From Deltaproteobacteria bacterium (lineage in GTDB: Bacteria; Myxococcota_A; UBA9160; UBA4427): a stretch of DNA of 64,000 nucleotides. The stretch spans positions 223,346 to 287,345 of the forward strand of contig JAJDAN010000011.1 in assembly GCA_029261855.1 (NCBI GenBank), in the 5' to 3' direction. Within the stretch, counting starts at the first letter, position 1, and each line of letters begins with the position of its first letter. This document shows positions 8,425-17,335 of the stretch, piece by piece. The notes beneath the pieces were generated by a model, which saw only the letters and a list, made by a program, of their open reading frames with translations, had not been told where the DNA came from and made no database searches. A program made the position numbers and the translations under genes.

Positions 8425-10119
8425 GTGAGTCGCGAACGGCACGAAAGAGGGGCGACGAAGAAGGTTGGCGAGATTCTCGTCGACGCCGGGCTGATCGACG
8501 AGAAGCAGCTCGCGCTCGCGCTCGCCGAGCAGCGCAAGTCCGGCGCCCGCCTCGGCAACATTCTCACGGAGCTCGGCCTCGCATCCGATGCGGAGATCAG
8601 CCGCGCCCTCGCCGAGCAATCCGGGCTCGACTACGTCGATCTCGACAAGATCGAGGTCTCCCCGAAAGCGATCGACCTGATTCCCGAATCCGTTGCGCGC
8701 CGACTCGGGTGTATGCCTCTCCGGGTCGAGGCGGGCGCGCTGGTCGTCGCGATGTCGAACCCCACCGACATCGTCGCGATCGACGAGCTGCAGCGGCGCA
8801 CCGATCACTTCGTCCAGGTGGTATCTGCAGGCCAGCGGCAGCTGCAGCGCGCGATCGAGCGTGGCTACGGCGGCACGGGCGCGGCCGCGGGAGTGCTCGA
8901 CCTGGCGATAGAGCGAGCGTTGGCCGAATTCCGAGAAGACGAGGATCGAGGCGCGCAGGGCGGCCTGATCGCTCTGGTCAACGAGCTGATCGCGACGGCG
9001 CTGCGTCAGGACGCCACGGATCTCCATTTCCAGCCGGAACCCCAGATCAGCCGCGTTCGTCTGCGCATCGACGGCGACCTGGTTCAGGCGGCCCGGCTGG
9101 ACTCCGAGTTGCACGCCCCGATCGTCTCGCGCATCAAGGTGATGGCCAATCTCGACATTTCGGAGACTCGAACCCCCCAGGATGGCAAGGTCCGCTTTCC
9201 CCACGAGGGCGGCGTAGTCGACCTCCGCGTGTCGACCTTCCCCAGTGTTACGGGCGAGAGCGTCGTCGTGCGCATCCTCGACAAGGACAGCCAGCTCCTC
9301 CGGCTCACGTCACTCGGCTTCGACGAGCATGCCGAGGCGATCCTGCGAAACGCAGTGCAGCGGCCGAATGGGCTGATCCTGACGGTCGGACCCACGGGCT
9401 CTGGCAAATCGACCACGCTTCACGCGTTGCTCCGCACCGTGAACAGCTCGCGTCGCAAGATCATCACGATCGAAGACCCTGTCGAGTACGAAGTGCCGAT
9501 GGTCACGCAGTGCCAGGTGAACGAGAGGGCGGGCCTGACCTTCGCGTCCAGCCTCCGCGCGGTCCTGCGGCACGATCCCGACATCATCCTGATCGGAGAG
9601 ATCCGTGATCTCGAGACCGCATCCCTGGCGTTGCGCGCGGCCCTCACGGGTCACCTCGTGCTCTCCACCTTGCACACCAACGATGCGGTCCGCACGATCT
9701 CGCGGCTGCGCGACATGGAGCTCGACAGCTACCTGATTTCGAGCTGTCTCGTGGCCGTCGCCGCGCAGCGCCTGGTCCGGCGCATCTGTTCTCACTGCAG
9801 CGAACCCTACACACCGCGTCCCGATGAGCTGGCCGCCGTGGGCCTTCCCGCCGACACTGTCGGCTCGTTCGCGCGCGGCCGCGGATGCGACCGCTGTGCC
9901 CACAGCGGCGCGAAGGGCCGCGAGGCCATCTTCGAGATCCTCGAAGTCACGCCCCCCGTTGCGCAACAGATCTCCCGCAACGCCCCTCCGGACGTCATCG
10001 AGGCAGCGGCTCGCGAATGTGGTCTCGTGACCTTTCACGAACTCGCGCTGCAGCGCGCGCTCGAGGGGCGCATCTCGCTCGAAGACGTCGCACGGATCGG
10101 CACGGAGGCCGGGCCGTGA
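8425..10119 (+). CDS. gspE: Type II secretion/type IV pilus assembly ATPase (GspE/PilB family)
   Basis: This 564-residue cytoplasmic hexameric ATPase powers pseudopilus assembly. The N-terminal GspE domain (about 10-150, KKVGEILVDAGLIDEKQL) precedes the ATPase core. Walker A is GPTGSGKSTT (about 322). The Asp box and Walker B are DPDIILIGEIRD, followed by the His box LSTLHTNDA. The zinc-binding tetracysteine is present as CSHC (about 456) and CDRC (about 490). The GTG start at 8425 is preceded by GAGGGG. It is the first gene of an operon running to 18031, and its stop overlaps gspF by 4 bp. Confidence 0.95.
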   Translation: MSRERHERGATKKVGEILVDAGLIDEKQLALALAEQRKSGARLGNILTELGLASDAEISRALAEQSGLDYVDLDKIEVSPKAIDLIPESVARRLGCMPLRVEAGALVVAMSNPTDIVAIDELQRRTDHFVQVVSAGQRQLQRAIERGYGGTGAAAGVLDLAIERALAEFREDEDRGAQGGLIALVNELIATALRQDATDLHFQPEPQISRVRLRIDGDLVQAARLDSELHAPIVSRIKVMANLDISETRTPQDGKVRFPHEGGVVDLRVSTFPSVTGESVVVRILDKDSQLLRLTSLGFDEHAEAILRNAVQRPNGLILTVGPTGSGKSTTLHALLRTVNSSRRKIITIEDPVEYEVPMVTQCQVNERAGLTFASSLRAVLRHDPDIILIGEIRDLETASLALRAALTGHLVLSTLHTNDAVRTISRLRDMELDSYLISSCLVAVAAQRLVRRICSHCSEPYTPRPDELAAVGLPADTVGSFARGRGCDRCAHSGAKGREAIFEILEVTPPVAQQISRNAPPDVIEAAARECGLVTFHELALQRALEGRISLEDVARIGTEAGP

Positions 10120-11303
10120 CCACGTTTCACTTCGAGGCGAGGAATCCGGAAGGGAGTGTCGTGCGCGGAATCGAGACCGCGATGGACGAGCAGGATCTCG
10201 ATCTCATGCTCGAGAAGCGCGGACTGCTCCTCGTCACGGCGAAGGAGAACCGCGAGCGGTCCCGTGGCCGCGCGACGGCGCGCACCATGGTCGACTTCTG
10301 CCACCACCTCGCCACGATCCTGGCCGCCGGCATCCCGCTGCTCGATGGACTGCGCGACCTGCAAGAAGAGGGGCGGAGTCCGATCGCCAAGGAACTCGAG
10401 GATGTCGTGAGCCGCGTCGCCTCGGGTCGCTCTCTCTCGAGCGCGATGGAGAGCCACCCGACGCTCTTTCCGGTCATGGTGCGCTCGCTCGTGGATGCCG
10501 GAGAGGAGACCGGATCTCTCGACGTCGTGTTGAGCGATCTCGCCAGCTATCTCGAGTGGCGCGACGACCTGCGTCGCCAGCTCAAGAGCGCGGCCATCTA
10601 CCCGTGCATCGTCGTGACGGGCCTGGTGGGGCTCGTGTTGCTGATCCTACTCGTGGTGCTGCCGAAGTTCCTGGCCATCTTCGTCGAGCTCAGGGTGACG
10701 CTGCCGCTGCCCACGCGGGCACTTCTCGCGCTGCACGGCTTCGTCAGCGCCTGGGGTCTGCACCTGCTGGCCGTCTCGGCCGCGCTGGCGATCCTGGGTT
10801 TCCTCTGGGTGCGCACGGAGGCCGGACGCCGTGTCGCCGACTCCGTGCTGCTCCACGTGCCGGTGCTCGGGAAGACGGTCTTGATGGTCGAGATGTCGCG
10901 TCTCTGCCACAACCTCGGCCTCCTCTACGCCTCGGGCGTACCGATCACGCGATGCCTCGAGTTGGTGGAGAAGATCGTCCAGAACCGGGTGCTGCGAGAG
11001 ATCGTGACCGAGGCTCGCGATCTGATCGCGCGGGGCGAGACGCTGACTGGCGCGCTCGGCCGCGGCCAGGTGATGCCGTCGATGGTGATGCGCATGGTCT
11101 CGCTCGGAGAGCGCTCTGGGCGGCTCGACGAATCTCTCGACCATGTCGCGCGCTACTACGACCGCGAAATCCCCTACGGCATCGACCGCGCGCTTGCGCT
11201 GATCAACACCGGTGTGGTGATCGCACTGGGAGCCACGTTGGGGACGGTGGCACTCGCGATCTTCGTTCCCATGTACGAGATGATGGGGAACCTGAATGGC
11301 TGA
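10116..11303 (+). CDS. gspF: Inner-membrane platform protein (GspF/PilC family)
   Basis: This 395-residue polytopic protein forms the rotor or platform that couples the ATPase to pseudopilin insertion. It shows the duplicated T2SSF fold: FCHHLATILAAGIPLLDGL at about residues 65-85 and MSRLCHNLGLLYASGVPI in the second half. Membrane helices flank YPCIVVTGLVGLVLLIL and the C-terminal VVIALGATLGTVALAIFVP. The GTG start overlaps the gspE stop (GTGA), and the stop overlaps the next ATG. Confidence 0.95.
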   Translation: MTTFHFEARNPEGSVVRGIETAMDEQDLDLMLEKRGLLLVTAKENRERSRGRATARTMVDFCHHLATILAAGIPLLDGLRDLQEEGRSPIAKELEDVVSRVASGRSLSSAMESHPTLFPVMVRSLVDAGEETGSLDVVLSDLASYLEWRDDLRRQLKSAAIYPCIVVTGLVGLVLLILLVVLPKFLAIFVELRVTLPLPTRALLALHGFVSAWGLHLLAVSAALAILGFLWVRTEAGRRVADSVLLHVPVLGKTVLMVEMSRLCHNLGLLYASGVPITRCLELVEKIVQNRVLREIVTEARDLIARGETLTGALGRGQVMPSMVMRMVSLGERSGRLDESLDHVARYYDREIPYGIDRALALINTGVVIALGATLGTVALAIFVPMYEMMGNLNG

Positions 11304-12093
11304 GGGGGCAGAGCGAAGCTCGCAGCGACGCGGTGGTGGTGGCTTCTCGCTGATCGAGGTGATCGTAGTCATCGCGATCGTCTCGCTCATGATCGGCGCG
11401 ATCGCGCCGCTGACGCTTCAGCAGCTGACGCAGAAGCGCATGGAGAGCACGCGCGCGCAGCTGAAGAAGCTCGTCACGGCGATGGCTGGAAGGCCCGAGT
11501 CAGGCGACTTCGGCTATGTGGGAGACATGGGCTCGCTGCCGCCGACACTCGCGGATGTCAACAGTGCCGCCGGCAAACCTCCCTACGTGATCGACCCCGG
11601 TGATCGCGTTGGATACGGGTACGCCGGCCCGTACGCGTACGACGTTCCGCTGGCGCCCGGCGGACAGTTCGTCGACGCCTGGAACGTCCCCCTGCGCTAC
11701 GTGGGCGGGGCCGCCCAGCTCACCAGTGCCGGGCCGGATCGGGCCTTCGGCAGCGCAGACGATCTGGTCTATCCCGCGAGCCTGGCGCCGGTGTCGGGGA
11801 ACCTGATCGTGCGGATGTTGGGCGTGCCCACGAGCGGCGATCCGGCTGCAGCCCTCGCCGCCAGTGAGGCTCGCGTGTGGGTCTCGTGGTCGCAGAATGG
11901 CACGCGACAGGAGACGCAGCTGACTCCACCGGTCGGGGGTACCGGCCCCTGGTTCCTGAACGGTCTCCACACGGGTCATCACGGCGTGCGTGCCCAAGGG
12001 GCCGGCAGCTACCTGGGAGCGAGCCCCGTTCGCGACGTGGTCCGCGTCGGGCGCGGTACGACGCTGCTCACGCTGACCCTGGTGCAGCCATGA
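11296..12093 (+). CDS. GspG-like pseudopilin (first of two)
   Basis: The 265-residue protein has a type IV prepilin leader, GGGGFSLIEVIVVIAIVSLM, for prepilin peptidase cleavage after Gly with Phe+1 and Glu+5. The C-terminal domain has GspG-like landmarks: DAWNVPLRYV in place of DPWGNPY, and SAGPDRAFGSADD, the calcium-loop-like acidic segment. It is longer than ordinary GspG (about 140 residues) because of C-terminal additions. It is probably a structural or tip pseudopilin of the machine encoded by this operon. The start overlaps gspF by 8 bp and the stop overlaps the next gene. Confidence 0.85.
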   Translation: MAEGAERSSQRRGGGGFSLIEVIVVIAIVSLMIGAIAPLTLQQLTQKRMESTRAQLKKLVTAMAGRPESGDFGYVGDMGSLPPTLADVNSAAGKPPYVIDPGDRVGYGYAGPYAYDVPLAPGGQFVDAWNVPLRYVGGAAQLTSAGPDRAFGSADDLVYPASLAPVSGNLIVRMLGVPTSGDPAAALAASEARVWVSWSQNGTRQETQLTPPVGGTGPWFLNGLHTGHHGVRAQGAGSYLGASPVRDVVRVGRGTTLLTLTLVQP

Positions 12094-13709
12094 TGCAAAG
12101 GACGCATCTCAGCATCGACGTGTGTGACGAGACCCTCTACTGGGTTCGCTCGAAGCGAAGCGCACAGGGGGTCAAGCTGGTCGCCTGGGGGAGCCTCTCC
12201 GGCTGGGCGGAATCTCTCGAGGAGAAGTCCCTCGGGCAACGCGTCGGCCCGCACTTCTCGCGCACCGAGTCGGCGCGCGTCGCGTTGGACGCGCCGGCCG
12301 TCGTCCTACAGCGCGAGAACCTCCCGGTGATGACGACGGTCGATGCGGCGAGGATCGCCGAGCGGCGTGCCGGGAACATGCTCGCCTCGGGCGACGAGCA
12401 GGCGCGCTTTGCCTGGCTGCATCGAGGGGGCGGTCGTGCGTCTCCGCTCTGGCTCTGTGCAGCGCCGATGGCCCGGGCGAACGAAGCCCATGAATTGTGG
12501 TCTCGTCGTGGTGTCGACGTGAAGCTCCTGGCCAGCCGACAGCTCGCGCTCGGAAACCTGGTGCAGCTGCTGCCCGAGACCGAGGAGACCGAGGAGCCCG
12601 AGCTGACCGCGTTCCTCGACCTCGACGTCGGACGCGCAACCTGTGTGTTGTCCGACCGGGAAGGTTGGGTCTTCGGTCGTGAGTTTCCCCTGCACGACCT
12701 GAGTGAGATTGACGCGCCGGAACCCGATGAAGAAGGGCACGCGCTGGACGGACGTCTCGAGGCCGCGAGCTCGCCGGGATTCGAACCCGCCCCTGCGCCT
12801 GCGGTGGAGATGCTCGACGTGTCGGCCATGCGCCTGGCCACCGAGTTGAGAAGGACGTTCCGCTACGTGGATGGTGAGCTCGCGCTCGGCAGGGTGACGC
12901 GAATCTGCGCTTCTGGCTCGTCCTCGCGAATCGCGGAGCTCTGCGTTTTGCTCTCGGATCGGCTCGACCTGCCGGCAACCCTGCTCAGCCAGGCGATTCC
13001 CGAAGGCCCGGTCCATGGCCTCCCCGACGCGGCTGCGGTCGCCCTCGGTCTGGCGCTCTGGCCGAGCGACACGGGTGGGAACCTGCTGCCGCCGCCGGTG
13101 ATCGCCGAGCGCGAGCGGAACGGGGCGCGCAGCAGCCTGCTCTTCGCCCTTGGCTCCGTGCTCGCAGTCCTGGCGCTGGGCGCTGCGGGCCTGACGCTGC
13201 AGGGCTCGAACCTTCGGGCGCGCGTCGAAGCGGCCGAGGCCCGGCTGGAAGCCACGCACGCGGATCACGCGCTCATGACGGAGCAAGCGCAGACCCGCCT
13301 GCGAGCGGGTGAGATCGAGCAGGCGGTCGCGCGCATCGACCACCCCCTTCCCTCGTTTTCGGGCCTGTTGACCCTGCTCTCGCGCGCGACGCCCGCGGCC
13401 GTACACGTCGAACGCTTGCGCGCCGCGCGCTCGCTCGAAGGTTGGACCCTGCTGTTGGAGGTGGAGGCGAGCGAGGAGAGCGTCGTCGAGGCTGCGCGCG
13501 CCGTGTCCGACCTCGCGCACGCGCTGAAGGGCGCGCCTCTGCTGAAGCTCGACCGCGTCGTCCAGGACGACGGCGCACGAATGATCACCGGCCCGGACGT
13601 GCGGCCGCGTGTTCGCTTCCGCTTCGACGGACGGCTGGCGCCGCTGGCCGTGAGTCTCGACGAGGGTGCGCGATCCCACTCGAGCGAGGCCGGGGACGAG
13701 CATGGTTGA
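12090..13709 (+). CDS. PilM-PilN fusion (GspL-like assembly platform protein)
   Basis: The 539-residue protein has an actin-like PilM/GspL cytoplasmic domain (about 1-330), a single membrane helix (SLLFALGSVLAVLALGAAGL, about 350) and a periplasmic PilN-type domain with a coiled coil and ferredoxin-like fold. In type IV pili the two halves are usually separate PilM and PilN; in T2SS the equivalent is GspL. It probably recruits the ATPase to the inner-membrane complex together with the next two gene products. An Asp/Glu-rich linker lies near residues 208-235. The start ATG 12090 overlaps the upstream stop (ATGA); a second ATG at 12093 is possible. Confidence 0.82.
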   Translation: MMQRTHLSIDVCDETLYWVRSKRSAQGVKLVAWGSLSGWAESLEEKSLGQRVGPHFSRTESARVALDAPAVVLQRENLPVMTTVDAARIAERRAGNMLASGDEQARFAWLHRGGGRASPLWLCAAPMARANEAHELWSRRGVDVKLLASRQLALGNLVQLLPETEETEEPELTAFLDLDVGRATCVLSDREGWVFGREFPLHDLSEIDAPEPDEEGHALDGRLEAASSPGFEPAPAPAVEMLDVSAMRLATELRRTFRYVDGELALGRVTRICASGSSSRIAELCVLLSDRLDLPATLLSQAIPEGPVHGLPDAAAVALGLALWPSDTGGNLLPPPVIAERERNGARSSLLFALGSVLAVLALGAAGLTLQGSNLRARVEAAEARLEATHADHALMTEQAQTRLRAGEIEQAVARIDHPLPSFSGLLTLLSRATPAAVHVERLRAARSLEGWTLLLEVEASEESVVEAARAVSDLAHALKGAPLLKLDRVVQDDGARMITGPDVRPRVRFRFDGRLAPLAVSLDEGARSHSSEAGDEHG

Positions 13710-14310
13710 ACGATCGGTCTACTTGCAGGGTGCGAACCTGGGCATCCTAGCTGCCATCGTCGTGGTGCTGTGTGTCGGTGTCTTTGCCATGGTGGAGCCT
13801 GTCGGCACGCGGCTCGATCGCCTCCGTGCGGAGCTCGACGATACGGCCGAGCAGCTGGGGACACGGCGAGCGGAGCGCGCTCGCTTCCAGCCCGTCTCTA
13901 CCGAGGAGCGTGAACGCTGGCGCGCCAAATGGCTCGCCCTTTCCGAGCGGCTGAGAGCGGTGCGCGGCGATGCCGAACTCTTGACCCTGGTCGCCGAGGG
14001 TCTCCAGGCAAAGAGCGTACGCGGGCTCCACGTCTCGCGGCAACAGCGGGAGTCGCTGGACGCACTCGAGAGCGAGACCAGCGATCTGCTGGTGATGCCG
14101 CTCGAAGGCGGAGAGCCGCTGCTGGCTCGACAGAAGCCGGTGCGCGCGACCCTGACCGCGAGCTGGGAAGATGCCCGCCGCATCATCGAGCGACTCGAGT
14201 CCCGCGCGCTTCCGGCCCGGCTCGATTCGGTCGAGCTCAAGCGCGATTTTCCGGACGTCTCGATGCAGCTCGACCTCGTGTACTTCGTGCGCGCGGAGGT
14301 CGAGGAATGA
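13702..14310 (+). CDS. PilO/GspM-like inner-membrane assembly protein
   Basis: The 202-residue protein has one N-terminal membrane helix (LGILAAIVVVLCVGVFAMV, about 12-30), a periplasmic coiled coil rich in Arg/Glu, and a small C-terminal domain. This is the design of PilO and GspM, which dimerise with PilN/GspL. Sequence similarity alone is weak, and the call rests on topology and position between the PilM-PilN fusion and the PilP-like gene. The start ATG 13702 overlaps the previous stop by 8 bp. Confidence 0.7.
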   Translation: MVERSVYLQGANLGILAAIVVVLCVGVFAMVEPVGTRLDRLRAELDDTAEQLGTRRAERARFQPVSTEERERWRAKWLALSERLRAVRGDAELLTLVAEGLQAKSVRGLHVSRQQRESLDALESETSDLLVMPLEGGEPLLARQKPVRATLTASWEDARRIIERLESRALPARLDSVELKRDFPDVSMQLDLVYFVRAEVEE

Positions 14311-14849
14311 CCAGGAAACCCGTCGTCTTTCTGCTCGTCGCCGCGGCTCTGGCTGTGCTGCTCCAGAACGTCATCTTCTTTCGCAGCGCGGAATCGCCAC
14401 CGGACGAGACGATCGATCTCGACGGAGGCGAGCCGGACGACGACCGCGTGGAAACGATTGCGCCTCTCGACGCCGCCTATGTGTCGGATTTCCTCTTGCA
14501 CCTGCCGGGCACGCAGCGAGCGCGCAGCCCCTTCCTGACCCTCCTCGAGGCGGAGAGCCTCCGGCCTCGATCCGCGGATCGAACGCACGCGGTGGGAGGG
14601 GGCCGGGCCCCGAGACTCGACGGAATCCTTTGGAGCCCGCACCACAGGGTGGCCTGGATCGACGGTCGGCCGCGGAGCGAGGGGGACGTGGTGCGCGGCC
14701 AGCGCGTCGAGCACATCGCGCCGCGCGCCGTGACCCTGCGCGCCGGCGAGTCGCAGATGCACTTGTTGCTCCGGACGGCGCCAGCGCGCGTCGGCCGGTC
14801 ACCGCAGAGCGCCCAACCCAGGCCAGAGGTAGAACAGCATGACGAATGA
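14307..14849 (+). CDS. PilP/GspC-like periplasmic linker protein
   Basis: The 180-residue protein has an N-terminal membrane anchor (VVFLLVAAALAVLLQNVIFF), an acidic low-complexity linker and a short beta-rich domain (LDGILWSPHHRVAWIDGRP). The latter resembles the homology region of PilP/GspC that contacts the secretin. Identification rests on this domain pattern plus its position immediately before the secretin gene. The start overlaps the PilO-like stop (ATGA), and its end overlaps the secretin gene by 11 bp. Confidence 0.65.
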   Translation: MTRKPVVFLLVAAALAVLLQNVIFFRSAESPPDETIDLDGGEPDDDRVETIAPLDAAYVSDFLLHLPGTQRARSPFLTLLEAESLRPRSADRTHAVGGGRAPRLDGILWSPHHRVAWIDGRPRSEGDVVRGQRVEHIAPRAVTLRAGESQMHLLLRTAPARVGRSPQSAQPRPEVEQHDE

Positions 14850-16584
14850 GACCAGGCGCCCCACCGGATCCGGGTACATCGGTCGGATCGCGTCATCCGG
14901 GTTGTGGGTCCTCGTCCTGCTCGGGCTCGGCGCTTGCACGTCGCCGCCCGCGCCGGCGCCGGCCGCGCCGCTCGAGGCGTTGGCGTTGCCGCCTCTCGAT
15001 CTCGAGCCTCTCTCGGTGAGCGGACCGGACGCCTCACCGCGTCCGGCTGCCGTGCGCCTGCTCGAGGCCACGCGTGTATCCGTGAGCGTCCAGGACGCGG
15101 ATCTTCCGAGCGTCCTCCTCGGGCTTGGACGGGAAAGCCCGCTCAACGTCGTGGTGGATCGCGGCGTGGTGGGTCGCCTGACGATGGATCTTCGCGACGT
15201 GAGCCTGCTCGACGTCCTCGACTACATCGTGAGCGGGCGGGACTATCGATATTCGCTCGAGGGCGGCGTGCTGCGCATCTCGCCGATCGGCCGCGAGACG
15301 CGCATCTACCGCGTCGAGTATCCCAACTACGTTCGTCAGGGCTCTTCAGATCTCGCCCTCGCCGGCTTCATCGGCGCCGTGCCGGCCGTCGGCGAGGGAG
15401 GGGCCAGTGGCGATCAGGATTCCAGCCTGGCGCGCGTCACCACCACCCACCACTCCGACTTCTGGAGGGAGATCGAGCTGGCTGTTCGCACGATCGTGTT
15501 CGGATCGGCGGAAGCGACGACGGATGAGGAGGACGAGACACAGCAGGATGGGCTCGACGGCCGCGACCAGCTGAAGCGGCGGGTCTTCGTGTCACGACAG
15601 TCGGCGATCGTGTCGGCGACCGCCGAACCCGCCGTGCTCGAAGCGGTCGAGCGCTATCTCGAGGCGGTCGCCGAGAGCCTCGAGTACCAGGTCTTGATCG
15701 ATGCTCAATTCGTCGAGATCACGCTCGGCGACGGTCTGGAGTTCGGCATCGACTACGAGATAGCTGCGCAGCACGCGGGAGTCTTCGCGCGGCTGATTAC
15801 GCCCGGTATGGCCGCCGCGACGCTGGTTCAGACCCTGGCTCCCACCCTCAACGAGGGCGGTATCCAGTTCGGATACGCAACCGACGATTTCGGGATGATC
15901 CTGCGGGCGCTCGCGACCCAGACCGACGTCCGCGTCGTGTCGACACCGCGGATCACCACCCTCAACAACCACAAGGCACTGATCAAGGTGGTGCGCAACG
16001 AGGTGTTCTTCATCGGCGAGGTCGATACCGTGGCCACGGATCAGACCGTGCTGCAGAACACGCAGTTCAGGCCGCAGGTGGTCCCTGTCGGCGTCACCCT
16101 CGACGTCACGCCCCACGTCTCCAGCCGTTCCGAGATCACGCTCCACATCCGTCCCAGCGTCTCCGAGATCGTCGACGTCGTATTTCAGCCAACGACGAAC
16201 CCGGACCTGCCGCAGAACGGAAGCCTACCCGTCGTGGACCTGCGCGAATCGGACTCGGTCGTCCGCGTCGCCGACGGCACCACGATCGCGATTGGCGGCC
16301 TGGTGAGGACGCGAAAGATCGAAAAGGAGCGGAGCGTTCCGTTCTTCGGCGCGATTCCGGGGCTCGGCCTGCTCTTCAAGCGAGTCGACTCGCAGGAGGT
16401 GCGAACCGAGCTCGTGATCTTCCTGACTCCGCACATTCTGGATCCGCCGCGCATCGAGCAGGTGACTGCGACGCTCGGCCGGGAGCTCGGCGTCATCGAC
16501 GAGCTGCGAGGCGAACGAACCATGTGGCCCTGGTGGCGCCGGCCCTTCCTCGAATCCTACGAAGATCTGGGGTCGATGCGATGA
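14839..16584 (+). CDS. Outer-membrane secretin lipoprotein (GspD/PilQ/MshL family)
   Basis: This 581-residue secretin forms the outer-membrane channel. A signal peptide ends in lipobox LGLGAC (Cys about 34), so the protein may reach the membrane by itself. An STN/N0-like domain is at about 75-140 and a conserved secretin core at about 300-555. Core motifs are STPRITTLNNHKALIKV, VPVGVTLDVTPHVS, VADGTTIAIGGLVR and VPFFGAIPGLGLLFK, ending in LVIFLTPHIL. The single N-domain set and lipobox are closer to MSHA/T4P secretins than to large GspD. Confidence 0.93.
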   Translation: MTNETRRPTGSGYIGRIASSGLWVLVLLGLGACTSPPAPAPAAPLEALALPPLDLEPLSVSGPDASPRPAAVRLLEATRVSVSVQDADLPSVLLGLGRESPLNVVVDRGVVGRLTMDLRDVSLLDVLDYIVSGRDYRYSLEGGVLRISPIGRETRIYRVEYPNYVRQGSSDLALAGFIGAVPAVGEGGASGDQDSSLARVTTTHHSDFWREIELAVRTIVFGSAEATTDEEDETQQDGLDGRDQLKRRVFVSRQSAIVSATAEPAVLEAVERYLEAVAESLEYQVLIDAQFVEITLGDGLEFGIDYEIAAQHAGVFARLITPGMAAATLVQTLAPTLNEGGIQFGYATDDFGMILRALATQTDVRVVSTPRITTLNNHKALIKVVRNEVFFIGEVDTVATDQTVLQNTQFRPQVVPVGVTLDVTPHVSSRSEITLHIRPSVSEIVDVVFQPTTNPDLPQNGSLPVVDLRESDSVVRVADGTTIAIGGLVRTRKIEKERSVPFFGAIPGLGLLFKRVDSQEVRTELVIFLTPHILDPPRIEQVTATLGRELGVIDELRGERTMWPWWRRPFLESYEDLGSMR

Positions 16585-17321
16585 GGCGCTGGCTGATGAT
16601 CCCGCTGCTTTCCCTGGTGGGCTTCGTACCGAGCTCCGCCTCGAACGCGGAAGATGCCGCCCGGTTGGCGGGGCTCGCGGGCTACCAGATGAGCGCGCGT
16701 GCATTCCAGCGCGCGCTTGGCGCGGATCGCCGCGACGACCTGGACGCTGCGCGGCGCGACTACCTGGAGGCGCTGGCGGGCGACCCGCTCTTCGTCGAGG
16801 CGATGGTGAACCTGGCGAGGGTGGAACTCCGCAGTGGCAACCCGGAGGCGGCACGGGACTGGATCGACCGCGCGCTCGTCTCGCAGCCCACCTATCCGGC
16901 AGCCCATGCCCTGGCGGGCGTTCTCTCGCTGCGCGCGGGGGCGCTGGCCCGCGCGACCGACGAGCTTCGTTCCGCGCGGGCACTGGCGCCGCGCGATCCG
17001 CGGGTCCTCACGAATCTCGGCGGCGTATTGCTCCAACGCGGGCAGCTCGCCGAGGCGCGCGAGGTTCTCGGCGAGGCGCTGCGTCTCGACCCCACGACTG
17101 CCGAGGCAACGCTGAATCTCGCGCTGACCGAGGACCGGGCCGGCGACACGGGTCGGGCCGCCTATCACTACCGAAGCTTTCTCGCACTCGCCCCGCGCGA
17201 CATCCCGTCGCGCGCGAGCGTGCGCGAGAGGCTCGACACGATTGCCGCCACGGCGGCCGTCCAGCCGCCTCGCGATGTGGCCGCTGGTTCGCTTTTGCAA
17301 TCTCCCGCAGGGAGACAATGA
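16581..17321 (+). CDS. Secreted TPR protein of the secretion/pilus operon
   Basis: The 246-residue protein has a signal peptide (MRRWLMIPLLSLVGFVPSSASNA) followed by about five tetratricopeptide repeats, for example LFVEAMVNLARVELRSGNPEAARDWIDRAL and AEATLNLALTEDRAGDTGRA. Comparable TPR proteins sit in MSHA (MshN) and Tad/T4P loci and assist secretin or platform assembly. That role is inferred from position. The start ATG overlaps the secretin stop, and its stop overlaps a possible upstream start of the next pseudopilin. Confidence 0.8.
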   Translation: MRRWLMIPLLSLVGFVPSSASNAEDAARLAGLAGYQMSARAFQRALGADRRDDLDAARRDYLEALAGDPLFVEAMVNLARVELRSGNPEAARDWIDRALVSQPTYPAAHALAGVLSLRAGALARATDELRSARALAPRDPRVLTNLGGVLLQRGQLAEAREVLGEALRLDPTTAEATLNLALTEDRAGDTGRAAYHYRSFLALAPRDIPSRASVRERLDTIAATAAVQPPRDVAAGSLLQSPAGRQ

Positions 17322-17335
17322 GGAGGAAGAAAGTC

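Noticed and set aside
7015..9204. Long minus-strand frame across the GGDEF-EAL/gspE promoter region
   Set aside because: It runs antisense through gspE and out of frame through the GGDEF-EAL gene. Both of these have clear domains.
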